A DNA stretch of 64,000 nt, taken from Dryomyza anilis (Eukaryota; Arthropoda; Insecta; Diptera; Dryomyzidae). The notes beneath the pieces were generated by a model. That model did not search any database and was not told the origin of the DNA. It was given only the letters and a program-made list of their open reading frames with translations. Made by a program: the position numbers and the translations under genes. The stretch is taken from NCBI GenBank assembly GCA_951804985.1, contig OX638132.1, positions 86,804,696 to 86,868,695 of the forward strand. The letters are read 5' to 3'. This document shows, piece after piece, positions 60,673 to 64,000 of the stretch (the stretch's first letter is position 1; each line of letters starts with the position of its first letter).

Positions 60673-63060
60673 TGAGAAATATATTTTATTAACCTTTATA
60701 TATCTCGCTGTTCAACTGCAACAGAAAATTTTTAAAAATAAAGGTTACTTACAGTCTGAAATCAAAAATGTTTACAAAATAATGGTTTTTCTTAGACCAA
60801 AAACCTTTTTTTTTGTTTTCCTTAATTTTTGATTTTTCTCTGATTTATTTAATAAATGTTATTTAGTAAGAGTTATTTAGGAATCTCCAAAAAGGTTAAC
60901 CTTTATCTCTGACCTCTGAATTTATTTGCTATTCTAAAATTTTACTATACAGAACAACAAAAATGCTTAAATTTCAATCTTTAATTTCTGCAATTTTATT
61001 TTAGAACGCATTCAATTTAATTTCTGTTGTTAACATTTATAAGTTCAAACCAAAGGAGAATTTTTGAAAATGATTCTATATATTTCTTACCTCAAAACTG
61101 TAAATTTTTCAATAAAAATAAAAAATGCATTGTAATACCTTTACTTAATGTATAACATGACTTGTACAAATAAATAAAATGGCTGCAATTAAAACCATTA
61201 TTATGGTCAATGTCCGCAAACAAGCGCTCAAAACAATTTCGAAAACCATTATACTGATAACATCAACTGCAATTTCCTTGAGAGAAACATTTTAACAGAA
61301 CCAACATTGTTTATAAATAATACAGGAGACACAACAAACACATCCGCGGCAATCATGCGCACTACAAAGCAACATAAATTATAAAATTATTTAATCACAG
61401 CAAAAAGTGGTCATAATTGCAGCTGATTAAAAGTCATTCAATTGTAATAAACATTTTTTATGCAATTTGTTGTTGCAAAAGACAATAACAAAAAGAAAAT
61501 AATATGTGATATAACAATAACAGTTGCTGTTGCTGCTGCTGCTGCACTGTAGGCCAATTAAAATACGCAATGAAAGAAGTCTACTGGAATTTCTTGTTGT
61601 TTGCTGGTGCGACGAGTGTTGCATGCATAACGAAAAATATAAAAAAATAAACAGGCAACATGACTAAGTTGTGAGCAATAGTTGTCGAACACTTTTTAAG
61701 AATTTTAGATCAATAACAAAATAAAATGCAGACAACCTACGTAAAAAACACAGAAAGCTCCATTGAAAAAATTACACTAAGCACTGCTTAAATCGGTGCA
61801 ATGTGGTTGAGGTTGTTATGCTATTGGTCATGGTTACTTTTTGTTGTTAATGTTCATATTATTATTTTCCAATTGGAGCCATTGCAATGGCAGCCACCGT
61901 TTTGGTCAGCTTGCAAAAAATTGAAAATCATAAAAGTAGCGATTTTTCGTATTTAAACCGCATTAACGTTATTTTTTACGCCTATATAATAACGAAAAAA
62001 TACAAAATGTTGCTTATTATTTAAACGCACTAAAGCAGAACAAAAAAACGCAACTTTTATGTTTTTTCAATTTTTTGTAAAATGAACAAAACAGTGGCTG
62101 CCACTGACCAAACCAAGTTTGTTGCCCAAGTCTTTTGTTTTGTATTTTTTCACTTTTGTATATTTCATATATTCAATACAACTATTGTATTTTTTTATAT
62201 TTTCAAATGCTTAAAATAATCACCAAAAAATGACGTAATTATGAAAAATTAAAAATGCAAAACAAACAGACATTTTATGCGATCACAGCAAGATTTATAA
62301 CTTGAAATATTTGCATAAAACATAAAAATCTGAATAAAAGCAACAGGTTCAACAACCGTTTATGCTAAATGAAATGAAAAGAAGGAATTATGTTGCTTAA
62401 AAAAAATATACAAAAGTATTTCACACATTCTGTAAATCGAAAAAATAATAAAAAAACAAAATCAATTAAAAATGCAAACTTCTTAGTTTCTTTTTGTTGA
62501 TTTTGTCAGTTAAATGTCTGTAGATATTAAATCTTACATTGAAGCAAATTATAAAAAGCCTTTAAGAGGTTCTTTTTAATGTTAGTATATTTTTGCTGTT
62601 GCTTTTACCGCAGTTTTTTTTTTGTTTGGGTCCACAGACACACCTGATTTCGCTATTTAGTAACGCCGCGGCGTCAACAGCGCTTTATTTGACTTTGACG
62701 AAACTAAAATAACAGAAACACATGTGCTGCTGCTCTGTCTACTTTTTCTTCAACATATTTTTTTGATTTAATATCTGCGTTAAGTACTTTGGTGAGATTT
62801 GACCCAAAAAATGAGACGAAAGAATTTACAACACAACACATATGTACATTATGTTTATATTGGGAATTTATTTGTTGGTGTTGCTTTGAAATTAAATTTG
62901 TGTTTTTAAAATAATAATAGTAAATCTAATAATTTATTGTTGACAAAAATCAGATTCATTTGCAGAAATTAAATTCGAAAATCGAATAGCAAAAGAGAAA
63001 ATATTACACACAGAAATCATTCTAGACAGAAATTTTATTCTTTCATATCAGTTGTAGTTT
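60673..63060. other. Mostly single-copy non-coding DNA upstream of the LRR gene
   Basis: No ORF with coding character and, from about 61100 to 63050, no inverted repeat or match to the repeat families seen elsewhere. It includes a CTG microsatellite (61524-61548, GTTGCTGTTGCTGCTGCTGC) and a short GC-rich patch with GTAACGCCGCGGCGTCAACA near 62660. In a repeat-packed window this stands out and could be leader, promoter or enhancer sequence of the minus-strand LRR gene or of a gene to the right. Confidence 0.35.
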
Positions 63061-63064
63061 TGTG

Positions 63065-63825
63065 TGTGTTTTTCAGAGACCAGAAATAACTATTAACCTT
63101 TATTTCCATTTGGTTTTCCGCTGAGAGATATTATTTTTCAAAAAATATAAAGATCTTTGTTTAAGAGATATTTTTTATTTCAAAAAATAAAGGTCTTTGG
63201 TTGAGAGTTATATAAAAACCTTTACTTTAAAGATCTTTGGTTAATGTTTGCTAGTAGACCGAAAAATCAATTGGGCTCGTTTTAAGGGAATTCATAGAAT
63301 ATGATGGCAGAACGGAAAAATATGGATTTTCGGCATCCAGGCGAGATTATTGGACGTGTAGAGAAGAGATGGTCATAATTAAATTTATTTTACAACTAAA
63401 AACTAACAACTAAATCTGATCCAGTAGGATTACAGAAGCACCCAAGTGCGTCCAATATATCAGGTGAATCGTATTTTAAATTTCATATACTTTATATATT
63501 TTTGGAAAATGGTGATTCGACCATTGAGTTGATTTTGTTGCCGAAAATTATTTTTTACAATTTTTTTTTTAGCAAATGGATTTTTTTTTTCGAAAATGTT
63601 CGAACATTGTTGTTTTGTCGAATACATTATTTTTTTTTGGAAAATGTTTTTGTCGCCCAAAAATGTTTTTTTTTCGAAATTCGAACATTGTTTTTTTGTG
63701 GTATAATTTTTTTTTTTTTCGAAAATGGTGATTTCGAACATTGCGTTGTTTTTGTTGCCCAAAAAAAAATGTTAACAACATTTTTCGATATTTTTCGAAC
63801 ATTGTTGTTTTTTGTCGTATATTTT
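63065..63825 (+). repeat. Composite dispersed repeat, family F copy 2
   Basis: It repeats the architecture of 58775-59530: AGAGACCAGAAATAACTATT, then ATAAAGGTCTTTGGTTGAG units, then GCTAGTAGACCGAAAAATCA, a unique 0.2 kb segment, and a family E T-rich block at 63500-63820 (AAATGGTGATTTCGAACATT, TTTTTCGAACATTGTTGTTT). Same orientation as copy 1. The 100- and 127-codon ORFs here come from T/A runs. Confidence 0.7.
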
Positions 63826-64000
63826 AATTTGTGGTTTTATAGTTTTATTTCTACACGGTGCAAAAAAAAGCCCTCCCAAACATAATTTTGTAGGCATTAA
63901 CATGTATGTTTGGAATTTTATGTAAACATAATATATAATTGCCTGATAAATCATTTGTAAACAGGGTTGTAATGAGGCTTGAACAGTGTTGTAATGAGCT

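Overview
The window is intron-rich, AT-rich nuclear DNA from a fly-like insect (inferred order Diptera, probably a higher fly such as a tephritid or calyptrate; the sequence alone does not fix the species). Evidence: short 60-65 bp introns beside multi-kilobase ones, GT/AG splice sites, AATAAA signals, insect-type gene families, and a dense load of small non-autonomous transposons. There are no operons and no CRISPR array, and I see no functional RNA gene.

Three protein genes can be rebuilt by joining exons whose phases agree. (1) Plus strand, 9885-19750: a six-exon membrane-anchored histidine acid phosphatase of 446 residues, with an 8.2 kb second intron that holds two dead LINE fragments. 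(2) Plus strand, 33055-34309: a six-exon CRAL-TRIO lipid-carrier protein of 311 residues; a plausible promoter and non-coding first exon lies near 26.0-26.34 kb. (3) Minus strand, 51367 down to 38589: a seven-exon chaoptin/artichoke-like leucine-rich-repeat cell-surface protein of 1387 residues with signal peptide, C-terminal LRR cap, one membrane span and a polyglutamine-bearing tail. A candidate 5' non-coding exon for it lies near 57.45-57.6 kb. The three genes do not form an obvious pathway; they are neighbours on an ordinary chromosome arm.

Almost everything else is repeat. I can define many terminal-inverted-repeat elements and foldback MITEs, several nested in each other; a tRNA-headed SINE family with at least two long and several partial copies; two LINE remnants, one with a perfect 16 bp target-site duplication; a Helitron-like region with a tandem array of about 142 bp period; and a poly-T/TTTTTCGAA satellite-like family carried inside a larger dispersed element present twice near the right end. 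The stretches at 1-1.68 kb and 60.7-63.06 kb look largely single-copy and may hold UTR or regulatory sequence of flanking genes.

No wholly new biological system is evident. The most interesting material is the nested MITE architecture, the inverted repeats bracketing the CRAL-TRIO gene, a 315 bp near-perfect hairpin, a TACG-rich foldback, and the two-copy composite repeat at the right end.
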